64,000 nt of DNA from Streptomyces neyagawaensis (GTDB lineage: Bacteria; Actinomycetota; Actinomycetes; Streptomycetales; Streptomycetaceae), in the NCBI RefSeq assembly GCF_023516595.1, contig NZ_JAMGBG010000013.1:62001-126000 (forward strand), in the 5' to 3' direction. Made by a program: the position numbers and the translations under genes. Below are positions 8,974 through 17,843 of the stretch, piece after piece (position 1 is the first letter of the stretch; every line of letters begins with the position of its first letter). Under the pieces are notes generated by a model. It was not told the origin of the DNA. It saw only the letters and a program-made list of their open reading frames with translations, and made no database searches.

Positions 8974-9066
8974 CGACGGGACCCCTACCTACGTCGCTTG
9001 AGACTCAGAAGCTGCAGGGTCACCTGCGGTTCACGCGTACATCAGTGTTGACTGCGGCCTTACGAT

Positions 9067-9540
9067 CTAATCGCCTTGCCCCCGGGAGATGGTATCTCGC
9101 ATGGCATTCCGCAAGACGCGGCGGGTCTCGTGGATTTTGTCCCAAGCTTTCTCGTAGGGCTGGGACCCTGGAAGTGATCCCTCCGCTACGGCATTGCGGA
9201 GGGTAAGGACTGCCCCTACAACCTTGTCCGCCAACGGCAAGATGGGGTGGGGGGCAGTCAGTTCGACGTGAAACTGGTTCGCATACAGTCCAAGTTGATT
9301 GACTGCTTGCCTAGCGGTCTTCGCGCGCTCATCGAGTGGATTTGCCAGATCGTGAGCTGCGTCGCTGATGGCAGACGCGGTTTGAGCAGCGGCGTCGAGA
9401 AACTCCACGTAGGCCGTGCGGAGGTTCTCCCGGTCTCGTTCAATCACGCCTCTGCGCCAGTGAAGGTGATCGGCCAGGGCGGTACTTAACCCGCCAACTA
9501 TGGCACCAATGACTACGGCTAGAAGAGTGCTCCACTGCAC
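9067..9540 (-). CDS. Small membrane-anchored coiled-coil protein
   Basis: 157 residues from a GTG at 9540. One N-terminal transmembrane helix (LLAVVIGAIVGGLSTALA, about residues 5-22) is followed by a long charged helical region rich in Ala, Arg and Glu without recognised catalytic motifs. It lies between the integrase and the right att-like core, so it is probably cargo of the integrated element. The same plan (one helix, then a helical cytoplasmic part) is seen at 57242-57775, but I cannot show homology. The ribosome site is weak. Function unknown. Confidence 0.65.
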   Translation of the reverse strand: MQWSTLLAVVIGAIVGGLSTALADHLHWRRGVIERDRENLRTAYVEFLDAAAQTASAISDAAHDLANPLDERAKTARQAVNQLGLYANQFHVELTAPHPILPLADKVVGAVLTLRNAVAEGSLPGSQPYEKAWDKIHETRRVLRNAMRDTISRGQGD

Positions 9541-9781
9541 CCATCGAAGGTACGAGCATTGCCCTCTGTAACGCGATAGTCACATAGGAGGGGCGACAAT
9601 TAGCCCGCGTGGGTGGTTTACGGCCGCAGGACATAAAACGATACATGCAGCGTCTCGCTGTGCCACTGCTTCATCCAAGTTCCATGACCCCTCCCGCACG
9701 CGCCCCGCAGGGTTCGGCCCAGCTTCAAAGCTGTCTCGCCTCCATCGATCGCCCTGGATGCTGGGACGCGAGATCTCGTCT

Positions 9782-9801
9782 GACGGCCCACAGACGGCCC
9801 A
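9782..9801. repeat. Right att-like core (20 bp)
   Basis: A direct copy of the 20-bp core that ends the repeats at 3600-3649 and 6033-6082. It lies 16 bases before the glnA2 terminator, so host sequence appears to resume here. I read it as attR of the integrase-bearing element. Confidence 0.55.
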
Positions 9802-9817
9802 GGGCCACTGAGACACC

Positions 9818-9850
9818 GTGGGGCCGACGGCCCACGACCGTCGGCCCCAC
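9818..9850 (-). terminator. glnA2 terminator
   Basis: Perfect 13-bp GC-rich arms (9818-9830 and 9838-9850) with a 7-base loop lie 37 bases downstream of the glnA2 stop codon on the minus strand. Confidence 0.8.
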
Positions 9851-9886
9851 GTGCCGTCACAGCGGGAAACCCGCCCTGGCCTGCGC

Positions 9887-11248
9887 TTACAGCACCGGCA
9901 GGTTCTTGCGCAGCTCGAACGCGGTCACCTCGGAGCGGTACTCCTCCCACTCCTGCTTCTTGTTGCGCAGGAAGAAGTCGAAGACGTGCTCGCCGAGGGT
10001 TTCCGCGGCGAGGTCGCTGCGTTCCATGAGGGCCAGGGCCTCGCCGAGGTTCTGGGGGAGCGGCTCGATGCCCATCGCGCGGCGCTCCGCGTCGGAGAGG
10101 GCCCAGACGTCGTCCTCGGCGCCCGGCGGGAGCTCGTAGCCCTCCTCGATGCCCTTGAGGCCGGCGGCCAGCAGGAGCGCGTACGCCAGGTACGGGTTCG
10201 CGCCCGAGTCCAGGGAACGGACCTCGACGCGTGCCGAGCCCGTCTTGCCGGGCTTGTACATGGGCACGCGGACCAGGGCCGAGCGGTTGTTGTGGCCCCA
10301 GCAGATGTACGAGGGCGCCTCGCCGCCGGCGCCGGCGGTGCGCTCGGTGCCGCCCCAGATCCGCTTGTAGGAGTTCACCCACTGGTTCGTCACCGCGGAG
10401 ATCTCCGCCGCGTGCTTCAGCAGGCCCGCGATGAAGGAGCGGCCCACCTTCGACAGCTGGTACTCCGCTCCCGACTCGTAGAACGCGTTCCGGTCGCCCT
10501 CGAAGAGGGAGAGGTGCGTGTGCATGCCCGAGCCGGGGTGCTCCGAGAACGGCTTCGGCATGAAGGTCGCCTGGACGCCCTGCTCCAGCGCCACCTGCTT
10601 CATGACCAGGCGGAACGTCATGATGTTGTCGGCCGTCGACAGCGCGTCGGCGTAGCGCAGGTCGATCTCCTGCTGGCCGGGCGCGCCCTCGTGGTGGGAG
10701 AACTCGACCGAGATGCCCATCGACTCCAGCATGGTGATCGCCTGGCGGCGGAAGTCCATGCCGACGTTCTGGGGGGTGTGGTCGAAGTAGCCCGAGTTGT
10801 CGGCCGGGGTGGGGCGGGACCCGTCGAGCGGCTTGTCCTTCAGCAGGAAGAACTCGATCTCGGGGTGCGTGTAGAAGGTGAACCCCAGGTCGGACGCCTT
10901 GGCCAGGGCGCGCTTGAGGACGTAGCGCGGGTCGGCGAAGGACGGGGAGCCGTCCGGCATGAGGATGTCGCAGAACATCCGGGCCGTGCCCGGGGCCTCC
11001 GCGCGCCACGGCAGGACCTGGAACGTCGACGGATCCGGCTTGGCGATCATGTCGGACTCGTATACCCGGGCGAAGCCCTCGATGGCGGAGCCGTCGAAGC
11101 CGATGCCCTCGTCAAACGCCTGTTCCAGTTCGGCAGGGGCCACGGCCACGGACTTCAGGAAGCCCAGCACGTCCGTGAACCACAGGCGTACGAAACGGAT
11201 GTCGCGCTCCTCCAAGGTACGGAGCACGAACTCCTGCTGCTTGTCCAT
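9887..11248 (-). CDS. glnA2: GlnA2-type glutamine synthetase family enzyme
   Basis: 453 residues, full length for short (alpha-type) GSI, without the beta-type insertion. The beta-grasp N-terminus with GFDGSAIEGFARVYESDM, the HPEIEFFL metal-binding strand, the HHEGAPGQQEIDL strand and the GSGMHTHLSL nucleotide loop are present. The usual adenylylation tyrosine is replaced: the aligned segment reads DDVWALSDAER with Trp382, so GlnE should not modify it. The S. coelicolor homologue has been reported as a gamma-glutamylpolyamine synthetase, so a role in polyamine use is likelier than bulk ammonia assimilation. The ATG at 11248 has GGAAGCGGAAG just upstream. The glnE-glnA2 neighbourhood is split by the foreign insertion. 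Confidence 0.93.
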   Translation of the reverse strand: MDKQQEFVLRTLEERDIRFVRLWFTDVLGFLKSVAVAPAELEQAFDEGIGFDGSAIEGFARVYESDMIAKPDPSTFQVLPWRAEAPGTARMFCDILMPDGSPSFADPRYVLKRALAKASDLGFTFYTHPEIEFFLLKDKPLDGSRPTPADNSGYFDHTPQNVGMDFRRQAITMLESMGISVEFSHHEGAPGQQEIDLRYADALSTADNIMTFRLVMKQVALEQGVQATFMPKPFSEHPGSGMHTHLSLFEGDRNAFYESGAEYQLSKVGRSFIAGLLKHAAEISAVTNQWVNSYKRIWGGTERTAGAGGEAPSYICWGHNNRSALVRVPMYKPGKTGSARVEVRSLDSGANPYLAYALLLAAGLKGIEEGYELPPGAEDDVWALSDAERRAMGIEPLPQNLGEALALMERSDLAAETLGEHVFDFFLRNKKQEWEEYRSEVTAFELRKNLPVL

Positions 11249-11664
11249 CTTCCGCTTCCACCCATTCCTTGCTGGTCAGGCCGTCCTGCTCCCGAGCGTC
11301 GGGATGCGGTCGGGCGTCTGAGCATCCCACCACAACACCATTTCACGCGTGTTGCGCACCTTGATCGGCGGACCGACCACGGGCTGAACGGCAGGCGTAC
11401 GGCAGAAGTACCGCGCGCTGCGCCGCTCAACCTCTCTGCCGCCCATCTTGCCTGCTCGCGGGCGCCCGCGTAACGCCCGCGGCGTCCGGCATACGGCCAC
11501 GGCCGTACCCGTCCGTAACGCCCTGGTCATAACCGCGCGCCCCTCCCGCCCCGCGCGCGACCATGGGAGGGCGGGATCCCTCGTTTACGAGAGGGAGCCC
11601 ATCAAATTACGATCAGCTGGTCCTACTGTCCCATCCGCCTCATCCCCCACTAAGGACTCAACCC
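11249..11664. other. Divergent promoter region between glnA2 and the DUF3105 gene
   Basis: A 416-bp gap between divergent genes. I see no gene and no clear GlnR-type box. It is less GC-rich near 11600, upstream of the DUF3105 gene, where a promoter is likely. Confidence 0.4.
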
Positions 11665-12333
11665 ATGGCCGCCAAGAACACCAGCAGCGCGGCGCGCAAG
11701 GCGCGCATCGAGGAGATGCGCCGTGCCGAGCGCTCCCGTGAGCGCCGGAACCGGATCCTCGTGATCGGCGCCAGCGTGGTGATAGTCGCCGGCCTCGTCG
11801 TCGGCGGCACGGTCCTGATCCGCTCGCAGGCGGACAACGACGGTGCCGACAGCGCCACGGCGAGCGACGCCAAGGGCAAGGGCAAGTTCACCACGGACGC
11901 GGACGGCGTCAAGACCTGGAGCACCAAGCTCACCCAGAACCACGTCACCAAGTCGGTGACCTACCCGATGACGCCCCCGGTCGGCGGCGACCACAACCCG
12001 GTCTGGCAGAACTGCAACGGCGACGTCTACGACAAGGCGATCAAGAACGAGAACGCCGTGCACTCCCTGGAGCACGGCGCGGTCTGGGTGACGTACAACA
12101 GCAAGGCCTCCGAGGCGGACGTCAAGGCGCTCGCGGCCAAGGTCAAGAAGACCCCGTACACCCTGATGAGCCCGGTCGAGGGCCAGAAGGACCCGATCAT
12201 GCTCAACGCCTGGGGCCACCAGCGCACGGTGACCAGCGCCACCGACCCGAACGTGGACAAGTTCTTCCAGAAGTTCGTCCAGGGCCAGCAGACGCCCGAG
12301 CCGGGTGCCGCCTGCACCAACGGCATTTCCTGA
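11665..12333 (+). CDS. DUF3105 membrane-anchored protein
   Basis: 222 residues. A basic N-terminus (KARIEEMRRAERSRERRNR) precedes one transmembrane helix at about 31-49, then an extracytoplasmic DUF3105 domain with the family hallmark HSLEHGAVWV and paired CNG/CTNG cysteines. The role of DUF3105 is not established. The ATG at 11665 follows AAGGACT; an upstream start at 11563 would add 34 residues lacking similar character. It is followed 34 bases later by a DUF305 gene on the same strand, a pairing common in actinobacteria and suggestive of a shared envelope function. Confidence 0.88.
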   Translation: MAAKNTSSAARKARIEEMRRAERSRERRNRILVIGASVVIVAGLVVGGTVLIRSQADNDGADSATASDAKGKGKFTTDADGVKTWSTKLTQNHVTKSVTYPMTPPVGGDHNPVWQNCNGDVYDKAIKNENAVHSLEHGAVWVTYNSKASEADVKALAAKVKKTPYTLMSPVEGQKDPIMLNAWGHQRTVTSATDPNVDKFFQKFVQGQQTPEPGAACTNGIS

Positions 12334-12367
12334 CGACGGCCGAACGCGATCTGGAACAGTGGGACGG

Positions 12368-12991
12368 ATGAAGCACATCGGTTGGATCGCCTCCGGCGCC
12401 GCGGCGGTACTCGTCGCGGCCGGGGCGATCACGTACGCGGTCGCCGACGGCGACGACTCCGGGATGAAGGCCCCCGCCACGGACTCCGCGGACGCGGGGT
12501 TCGCCCGGGACATGGCGGTCCACCACCAGCAGGCCGTCGAGATGTCGTACATCGTCCGTGACCGCACGGACGACGAGGAGATCCGGCGGCTCGCGTACGA
12601 CATCGCGCAGACCCAGGCCAACCAGCGCGGCATGATGATCGGCTGGCTCGACCTGTGGGGTCTGCCGAAGGTGTCGTCGCAGAAGCCGATGGCCTGGATG
12701 GGCATGGGCGACATGGCCTCCGGCGAGGACGGCTCCCTGATGCCCGGCATGGCGACCGACGCGGAGATGGCGAAGCTGGGCAAGCTCAACGGCAAGCAGG
12801 CCGAGATCTTCTTCCTCCAGCTGATGACCGACCACCACAAGGGCGGCATCCACATGGCGGAGGGCTGCGTCGCCAAGTGCACGGTCGGCGTGGAGAAGAA
12901 GCTGGCCCAGGGCATGGTCAACGCCCAGGAGTCCGAGATCTCGCTGATGACGGACCTGCTGAAGGCCCGGGGGGCCGCACCCCGCCCGTAG
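12368..12991 (+). CDS. DUF305 family exported protein
   Basis: 207 residues with one N-terminal hydrophobic segment (signal anchor, about 5-22) and an extracytoplasmic DUF305 helical domain. The two histidine-rich motifs of the family, DMAVHHQQAVEMS and LMTDHHKGGIHMAEGC, are present, along with a Met-rich middle (MAWMGMGDM). Such His/Met content suggests metal (copper or iron) binding, but this is inference. The start is either the ATG at 12368 or the GTG three codons earlier. It is probably co-transcribed with the DUF3105 gene and ends at a strong hairpin. Confidence 0.88.
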   Translation: MKHIGWIASGAAAVLVAAGAITYAVADGDDSGMKAPATDSADAGFARDMAVHHQQAVEMSYIVRDRTDDEEIRRLAYDIAQTQANQRGMMIGWLDLWGLPKVSSQKPMAWMGMGDMASGEDGSLMPGMATDAEMAKLGKLNGKQAEIFFLQLMTDHHKGGIHMAEGCVAKCTVGVEKKLAQGMVNAQESEISLMTDLLKARGAAPRP

Positions 12992-13015
12992 GACGACACC
13001 CGCCCACGCCCCCAC

Positions 13016-13046
13016 CGGCCCGCCCGACACAACATCGGGCGGGCCG
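13016..13046 (+). terminator. Terminator of the DUF3105-DUF305 pair
   Basis: Perfect 12-bp arms (13016-13027 and 13035-13046, cggcccgcccga and complement) around a 7-base loop, 24 bases after the DUF305 stop codon. Confidence 0.8.
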
Positions 13047-13061
13047 ACTGCTGTGACACAA

Positions 13062-13262
13062 GGGGCCCGGTCCACCGCCTGCGCCCCATCCGGCCCCGTT
13101 CACCGCCTCCGGCCCATCCGGCCCCGTTCACCGCCTCCGGCCCCCCGGCTCCGTCCGTTGCCTCCGGCCCGTCCGGTCACCTCCATCACCTCCGGCCCAT
13201 CCGGCCCGGTCCACCGCCTCCGGCCCACCCGGTCACCCCCACCACCGCCGGCCCGTCCGGCC
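13062..13262. repeat. Degenerate tandem repeat, unit about 28 bp
   Basis: Successive versions of caccgcctccggcccatccg, partly separated by gccccgtt, repeat about seven times with increasing divergence to the right. Readings in all frames are Pro/Arg/Ser low complexity, so I treat it as non-coding. Confidence 0.6.
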
Positions 13263-13554
13263 GCATCCGCCATCCGTCCACCGCCCCTTGGCGCGTCCGG
13301 CAGTTCAGCACCTCAGCCCTTCGGTGGGCATGACGCCCCGGGGAGGTATGCCGCAAATCGCTTGCGCATACGGTTCCTTGGGGCGTCGATACGTTCGCTT
13401 GGGCGCTTCTTGGCCCAGCCGTGCCCCGAGCCATTCCCTGGCATGAACGGTTCATCGCGAGAGTGGCCGAGGCCGAGTGATCCACACGTATCCACCGGAT
13501 CCGCTCGGCCCACCCCACCCACTCGCGACGAACCGCATCCCAGGGAGTTCATCC

Positions 13555-15507
13555 ATGAGATCCACGAGGTCACGGCGTGCCGCGCTGCGCGCCGGCGCGA
13601 GCCTGGCCACGGCACTGCCCCTGCTCGCCGGCGCGCTGACGCTGGGGGCGCCCGCGGCGCAGGCCGCGCCCCACCCCGGCCGGGACACCCTGCGGGGGAC
13701 GAGGCCCGCGTGGGCCACCGCCCGGGCCGACCGGGGAGCCGCCGCCGACAACTCCTCCGTCTCTCTCCGCGTCTACCTGGCCGGCCGGGACGCCGACGGG
13801 CTGGCCGCCTACGCCAGGGCCGTCTCCGACCCGTCGTCGGCGTCGTACGGCAGGTATCTGAGCGCCGCGCGGGCGCGGGCACGCTTCGGCGCGACCCCCG
13901 CGCAGGTCTCGGCCGTGAAGTCCTGGCTCGAGGGGGCCGGGCTGCGCATCACCGGCACGACCCGGCGCTATGTCACGGTCACCGGTGAAGTGGCGGCCGC
14001 CGAGCGGGCCTTCGGCACCGAGCTGCACAACTACCGCAAGGACGGCCACACCTATCGCGCACCCACCACGACGGCCTCCGCACCGGCCACCCTGAACGGC
14101 GCCGTCCTCACCGTCACCGGCCTGGACACTGCACCCCACCGGGCCACCCACGACGACCAACTGCCGCCGCCGGGCGCCGTGTTCCGCAACTCCGGACCGT
14201 TCTCCTCGTACTACGGCTCGAACATCGCGAGCACCCTGCCGGACGCGTACGGCAAGAAGATCCCGTACGCCGTGAAGGGCTACACCGGCCGACAGCTGCG
14301 GGCCGCGTACGGCGCGGGCCGGTACACCGGCAAGGGGGTGCGGGTCGCGATCACCGACGCGTACGCCTCCCCGACCATCGTCGCGGACGCGGCCGCCTAC
14401 GCGGGCCTGCACGGCGACGCGCCGTACGCCGCAGGGCAGTTGCGCCAGGTCCTGCCGAAGAACTACACCCATACCGACGACTGCCAGGCGTCCGGCTGGT
14501 ACGGCGAGGAGACCCTCGACGTCGAGGCCGTGCACGCGGTGGCGCCGGACGCGCGGATCACCTATGTGGGCGCCTCGTCCTGCCAGGACGACGACCTGCT
14601 CGACGCGCTCGGCACGATCGTCGACGGCCACCTCGCCGACATCGTCTCCAACTCCTGGGGCGACATCGAGGCCCACCAGACGCCCGACCTCGCGGCCGCC
14701 TACGACCAGGTGTTCCAGCTGGGCGCGGTCGAGGGCATCGGCTTCTACTTCTCCTCCGGTGACAACGGGGACGAGGTCGCCAACACCGGGACGAAGCAGG
14801 TCGACACCCCGGCGAACTCGGCGTGGGTGACGGCGGTCGGCGGTACGTCCCTCGCGGTCGGCAGGAACGACACGTATCTGTGGGAGACCGGCTGGGGCAC
14901 GCTCAAGGCGACGCTCGCCGACGACGGCGGGAGCTGGACGGGCTTCCCCGGCGCCTTCACCTCCGGCGCGGGCGGCGGCACCAGCAGGACGGTCGCCGAG
15001 CCGTTCTACCAGCGGGGTGTCGTCCCGCACGCCCTCGCCACCGCCAACAGCGCGGCCGGCAACCGCGTCGTCCCCGACATCGCGGCGATCGCCGACCCCA
15101 ACACCGGTTTCCTGGTCGGACAGACGCAGTCCTTCCCGGACGGGTCGCAGCGGTACAGCGAGTACCGGATCGGCGGCACCTCCCTCGCCGCGCCGGTCAT
15201 CGCGGCCGTCCAGTCCCTCGCCCAGCAGGCCCGCGGCGGCCGGCCGCTCGGCTTCGCCAACCCGGCGATCTACGCCCGCTACGGCACGAAGGCGTACCAC
15301 GACGTGACGGACACCCCCCTGGGCGCCGGCACGGGTCTGGCCGTGGCCCGCGTCGACTACGCCAACACGTACGACGCCTCCGAGGGGTTGGTCACGTCCG
15401 TGCGCACGCTCGGCCGGGACAGCTCCCTGACGGCGGTACGCGGCTACGACGACGTGACGGGCGTGGGATCGCCCGCGCGGGGTTACGTGGAGTCCTACGT
15501 CCGGTGA
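13555..15507 (+). CDS. Secreted sedolisin (S53 serine-carboxyl peptidase) with propeptide
   Basis: 650 residues. A signal peptide ending APAAQAA (about residues 1-41) leads into a pro-kumamolisin activation domain (about 50-190) and an S53 catalytic domain. Catalytic residues are visible: Glu318 and Asp322 in GEETLDVE, the SNSWGD strand with its Asp, and Ser543 in GGTSLAAPV. A DDVTGVGSPARG calcium-site loop lies near the end. The enzyme is an acid-type endopeptidase acting outside the cell on protein substrates after self-removal of the propeptide. The ATG at 13555 follows CAGGGAG; an earlier in-frame start at 13477 would precede the signal peptide. No partner gene is evident. Confidence 0.93.
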   Translation: MRSTRSRRAALRAGASLATALPLLAGALTLGAPAAQAAPHPGRDTLRGTRPAWATARADRGAAADNSSVSLRVYLAGRDADGLAAYARAVSDPSSASYGRYLSAARARARFGATPAQVSAVKSWLEGAGLRITGTTRRYVTVTGEVAAAERAFGTELHNYRKDGHTYRAPTTTASAPATLNGAVLTVTGLDTAPHRATHDDQLPPPGAVFRNSGPFSSYYGSNIASTLPDAYGKKIPYAVKGYTGRQLRAAYGAGRYTGKGVRVAITDAYASPTIVADAAAYAGLHGDAPYAAGQLRQVLPKNYTHTDDCQASGWYGEETLDVEAVHAVAPDARITYVGASSCQDDDLLDALGTIVDGHLADIVSNSWGDIEAHQTPDLAAAYDQVFQLGAVEGIGFYFSSGDNGDEVANTGTKQVDTPANSAWVTAVGGTSLAVGRNDTYLWETGWGTLKATLADDGGSWTGFPGAFTSGAGGGTSRTVAEPFYQRGVVPHALATANSAAGNRVVPDIAAIADPNTGFLVGQTQSFPDGSQRYSEYRIGGTSLAAPVIAAVQSLAQQARGGRPLGFANPAIYARYGTKAYHDVTDTPLGAGTGLAVARVDYANTYDASEGLVTSVRTLGRDSSLTAVRGYDDVTGVGSPARGYVESYVR

Positions 15508-15601
15508 GGTGAGCGAAGCGCGGGTGGGGCGCCCGTACGCGGACGACCGGGGCGCCCCGCCCACCGCACGACCCCGGCCGCCCGCACGGCGTCATGGTCC
15601 A

Positions 15602-15730
15602 TTGACGAGCCTGGGCAGTGCCGCGGGCATCGCCGACGCCGATCCCCCGTTCACGTGCCAGAACGGCGGTGGCAACATCCCCAAGGGCAACCGCAACGGC
15701 CTCGACGTGGCGTGCGCAGGCGCCGCGGTG
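15602..15730 (+). other. Possible remnant of a small secreted protein
   Basis: A plus-strand reading gives SLGSAAGIADADPPFTC then QNGGGNIPKGNRNGLDVAC, which looks like the end of a signal peptide and a short Cys-containing mature part. No start codon or upstream signal sequence is in frame, and the reading runs on into non-coding sequence. It is probably a decayed gene. Confidence 0.25.
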
Positions 15731-15765
15731 TCTCCGTGTCGGGGCCCCGCAGTCGCGGGCCGGTC

Positions 15766-16212
15766 TCACCGCTCCCGTGCGGCCAGGTCCGCCAGCACAC
15801 GGTGCAGCGGCTCCGTGGCGCGGCGGCGGTACTCCTGGATCGCCCAGCCGTTCCCGTCGGGGTCGGTGAAGTACATGAACGTGGCGCCGTCGTCGGGGGC
15901 GTACTGGACGGGCTCGGAAACGTCGAGCCCCCGTTCGACGAGTTCGGCGCGGGCGGCCTTGATGTCGGCGACGCAGAGCTGGAGGCCCTGGTAGGAGCCG
16001 GGGGCCGGTTTGGGGCCGGGGGCCATCTCCCAGATCATGTCGCCCAGCGCGATCGAGCAACCGGAGCCCGGCGGCGTCAGCTGGACGATGCGCATGCCGG
16101 GCATGACCTCCTGGTCGATGTCGACGTGGAAACCGACCTTGTCCCGGTAGAAGTCCCGGGCCCGGTCGATGTCGGTCACGGGCAGCGGGATCACTTCGAG
16201 CGAGATGTCCAT
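15766..16212 (-). CDS. Glyoxalase/VOC superfamily protein
   Basis: 148 residues forming one vicinal-oxygen-chelate unit with two beta-alpha-beta-beta-beta modules: LEVIPLPVTDIDRARDFYRD opening module one, GLQLCVADIKAARAELVERG opening module two, and FTDPDGNGWAIQEY closing it. Such proteins bind a divalent metal and act on small molecules (isomerase, dioxygenase, or antibiotic binding), with the substrate unknown here. The ATG at 16212 follows AGGAGGACCAGGAGGA. The same frame continues upstream to 16392 with coding-like composition (EAYALGVRRFRAPVDG), so either a longer start or a truncated upstream gene is possible. Confidence 0.85.
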   Translation of the reverse strand: MDISLEVIPLPVTDIDRARDFYRDKVGFHVDIDQEVMPGMRIVQLTPPGSGCSIALGDMIWEMAPGPKPAPGSYQGLQLCVADIKAARAELVERGLDVSEPVQYAPDDGATFMYFTDPDGNGWAIQEYRRRATEPLHRVLADLAARER

Positions 16213-16464
16213 CTGGTCCTCCTGGTCCTCCAGGTCGCCGTCGACGGGAGCACGGAAGCGCCGCACGCCGAGGGCGTACGCCTCCGGCGCGCTCATCACG
16301 CGAACCGCCGGCGCGTCCGACTGAACGGGTTCTCCCTCACCGAAGCGGAAATCCACGCGGGCCGCCACCGGGTCGGGGCGATACGGGGGCACACGGCTCG
16401 CCCAGCGGAGGGCCCAGCGGGACGGGGCCAGCAGGGCGGTGCCGGCGGGGCGGGGCGGGCGCCC

Positions 16465-17706
16465 TCAGCCCCGTACCGGCTCCGGCTCCGACTCCCGGGC
16501 GGGCACGTGCGAGGCCACCAGGCGGCCCCCGGTCGCCTGCGCGGCCCGTGCCGCGGTCGCGCGGCGGACGTCCACCGCGTAGGCGACCGCCGCGACCCCG
16601 AGGCCGAGGACGGCGAGGCCCGCTCCGACGACCGCCGGGGACGTGGTGCCGAGGCCCAGGGAGAGGGCGAGGCCGCCGATCCAGGCGCCGCCGGCGTTCG
16701 CGAGGTTGAAGGCGGCCTGGTTGGCGGAGGACGCGAGGGACGGGCCGGAGGCGGCCTTCTCCATGACCATCAGCTGGAGGGGCGAGCCGGTGACGAACGC
16801 GGCGACGCCGAGGAGGACCACCGCCAGGGCCGCGCTCCACTGGGCGGACATGAACACCGGGAACAGCGCGAGGACCACGACCAGGGAGGTCAGGCCGCCG
16901 AAGAGGGTGCCCCGCATCGAGTGGTCCGCGAGACGGCCGCCGGCCAGGTTGCCGATAGTCGCGCCCACCCCGAACAGGGCCAGCAGCAGGGTGACGCTGC
17001 TGTCGGCGTACCCGGCGGAGCCGGTGAGCATCGGGGTGATGTAGCTGTACGCGGAGAACAGCGCGGCGAAACCGGCGACGGTCGTGCCGAGGGCCAGCCA
17101 GACGGGCAGGGAGCGCAGGGCGCCCAGTTCGCCGCGCAGCCCGGTTCCCGGCGCCGTGGCGTGGTCGTGCGGGAGCAGCGCGGCCAGCGATCCGATGGCG
17201 GCGAGACCGATGGCGCTCACGCCGAGGAAGGTGACCCGCCAGCCGAACTCCTGGCCGAGCAGCGTCGCCACGGGGACACCGGCGATGTTCGCGACCGTCA
17301 GCCCGAGGAACATCAGCGAGACCGAGCGGGCCTTGCGCTCCGGTGCGACGAGCCCGGTGGCGACGACCGCGCCGACGCCGAAGAAGGCGCCGTGCGGCAG
17401 ACCGCTGAGGAAGCGGGCGGCGAGCAGCCAGTGCTCGTCGGGGGCGAGCGCGGAGAGCGCGTTGCCGGCCACGAACAGGGCCATCAGCCCGATGAGGACC
17501 GTGCGGCGGGGCATCCGGGCCGTGGCCGCCGCGAGCAGCGGGGCACCGACGACGACGCCGAGCGCGTACGCGGAGACGAGGTGGCCGGCGGCGGGGATCG
17601 AGACACCGAGGTCGGCCGCGACGTCGGGCAGCAGGCCCATCATCACGAACTCGGTCGTCCCGATCCCGAAGGCTCCTACGGCGAGGGCGAGCAGGGCCAA
17701 GGGCAT
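16465..17706 (-). CDS. MFS drug exporter, DHA1 (AraJ/Cmx-like)
   Basis: 413 residues with twelve predicted transmembrane helices. The N-terminus FGIGTTEFVMMGLLPDVAADL and the following GHLVSAYALGVVVGAPLLAA are characteristic of the DHA1 group containing chloramphenicol (Cmx/CmlR) and arabinose exporters. The conserved proton-antiport motif lies in helix 5 (GLTVANIAGVPVATLLGQ). It would export a small hydrophobic compound in exchange for protons; substrate unknown. It stands alone, with an inverted repeat in its upstream region at 17785-17801. Confidence 0.88.
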   Translation of the reverse strand: MPLALLALAVGAFGIGTTEFVMMGLLPDVAADLGVSIPAAGHLVSAYALGVVVGAPLLAAATARMPRRTVLIGLMALFVAGNALSALAPDEHWLLAARFLSGLPHGAFFGVGAVVATGLVAPERKARSVSLMFLGLTVANIAGVPVATLLGQEFGWRVTFLGVSAIGLAAIGSLAALLPHDHATAPGTGLRGELGALRSLPVWLALGTTVAGFAALFSAYSYITPMLTGSAGYADSSVTLLLALFGVGATIGNLAGGRLADHSMRGTLFGGLTSLVVVLALFPVFMSAQWSAALAVVLLGVAAFVTGSPLQLMVMEKAASGPSLASSANQAAFNLANAGGAWIGGLALSLGLGTTSPAVVGAGLAVLGLGVAAVAYAVDVRRATAARAAQATGGRLVASHVPARESEPEPVRG

Positions 17707-17784
17707 GGGGAGACCTTTCGGGAAGCAGGAGAGCAGGGGGAAGCAGGGAACCCCAAGGACCCCTCGGGATTCCTCCCCACTATA

Positions 17785-17801
17785 TGTTCACTGACGGAAC
17801 A
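17785..17801 (-). promoter_or_regulatory. Candidate operator upstream of the DHA1 exporter
   Basis: A TGTTC-N7-GAACA inverted repeat lies about 80 bases upstream of the exporter start and next to an AT-rich TATAGT on the minus strand. It may be a repressor site, but the half-sites are short and no regulator gene is adjacent. Confidence 0.3.
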
Positions 17802-17843
17802 AACTCTCCGGGCTCTCCATTCCCGCCCCGCTGACCTGCGGTA

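Larger units (their letters stand above)
9541..9886. other. Right junction of the inserted region
   Basis: No gene is seen. The stretch holds the right att-like core at 9782-9801 and then the glnA2 terminator. The sequence left of the core does not resemble that left of the other two copies. Confidence 0.5.
12992..13554. other. Intergenic region with terminator and GC-rich repeats
   Basis: 563 bp without a gene. It holds the terminator at 13016-13046 and a degenerate repeat block at 13062-13262. A less repetitive stretch upstream of the sedolisin gene presumably carries its promoter. Confidence 0.5.

Noticed and set aside
13062..13262. Possible CRISPR or collagen-like repeat gene after the DUF305 gene
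   Set aside because: Units are degenerate and contiguous, with no ribosome site and stops or low complexity in all frames.
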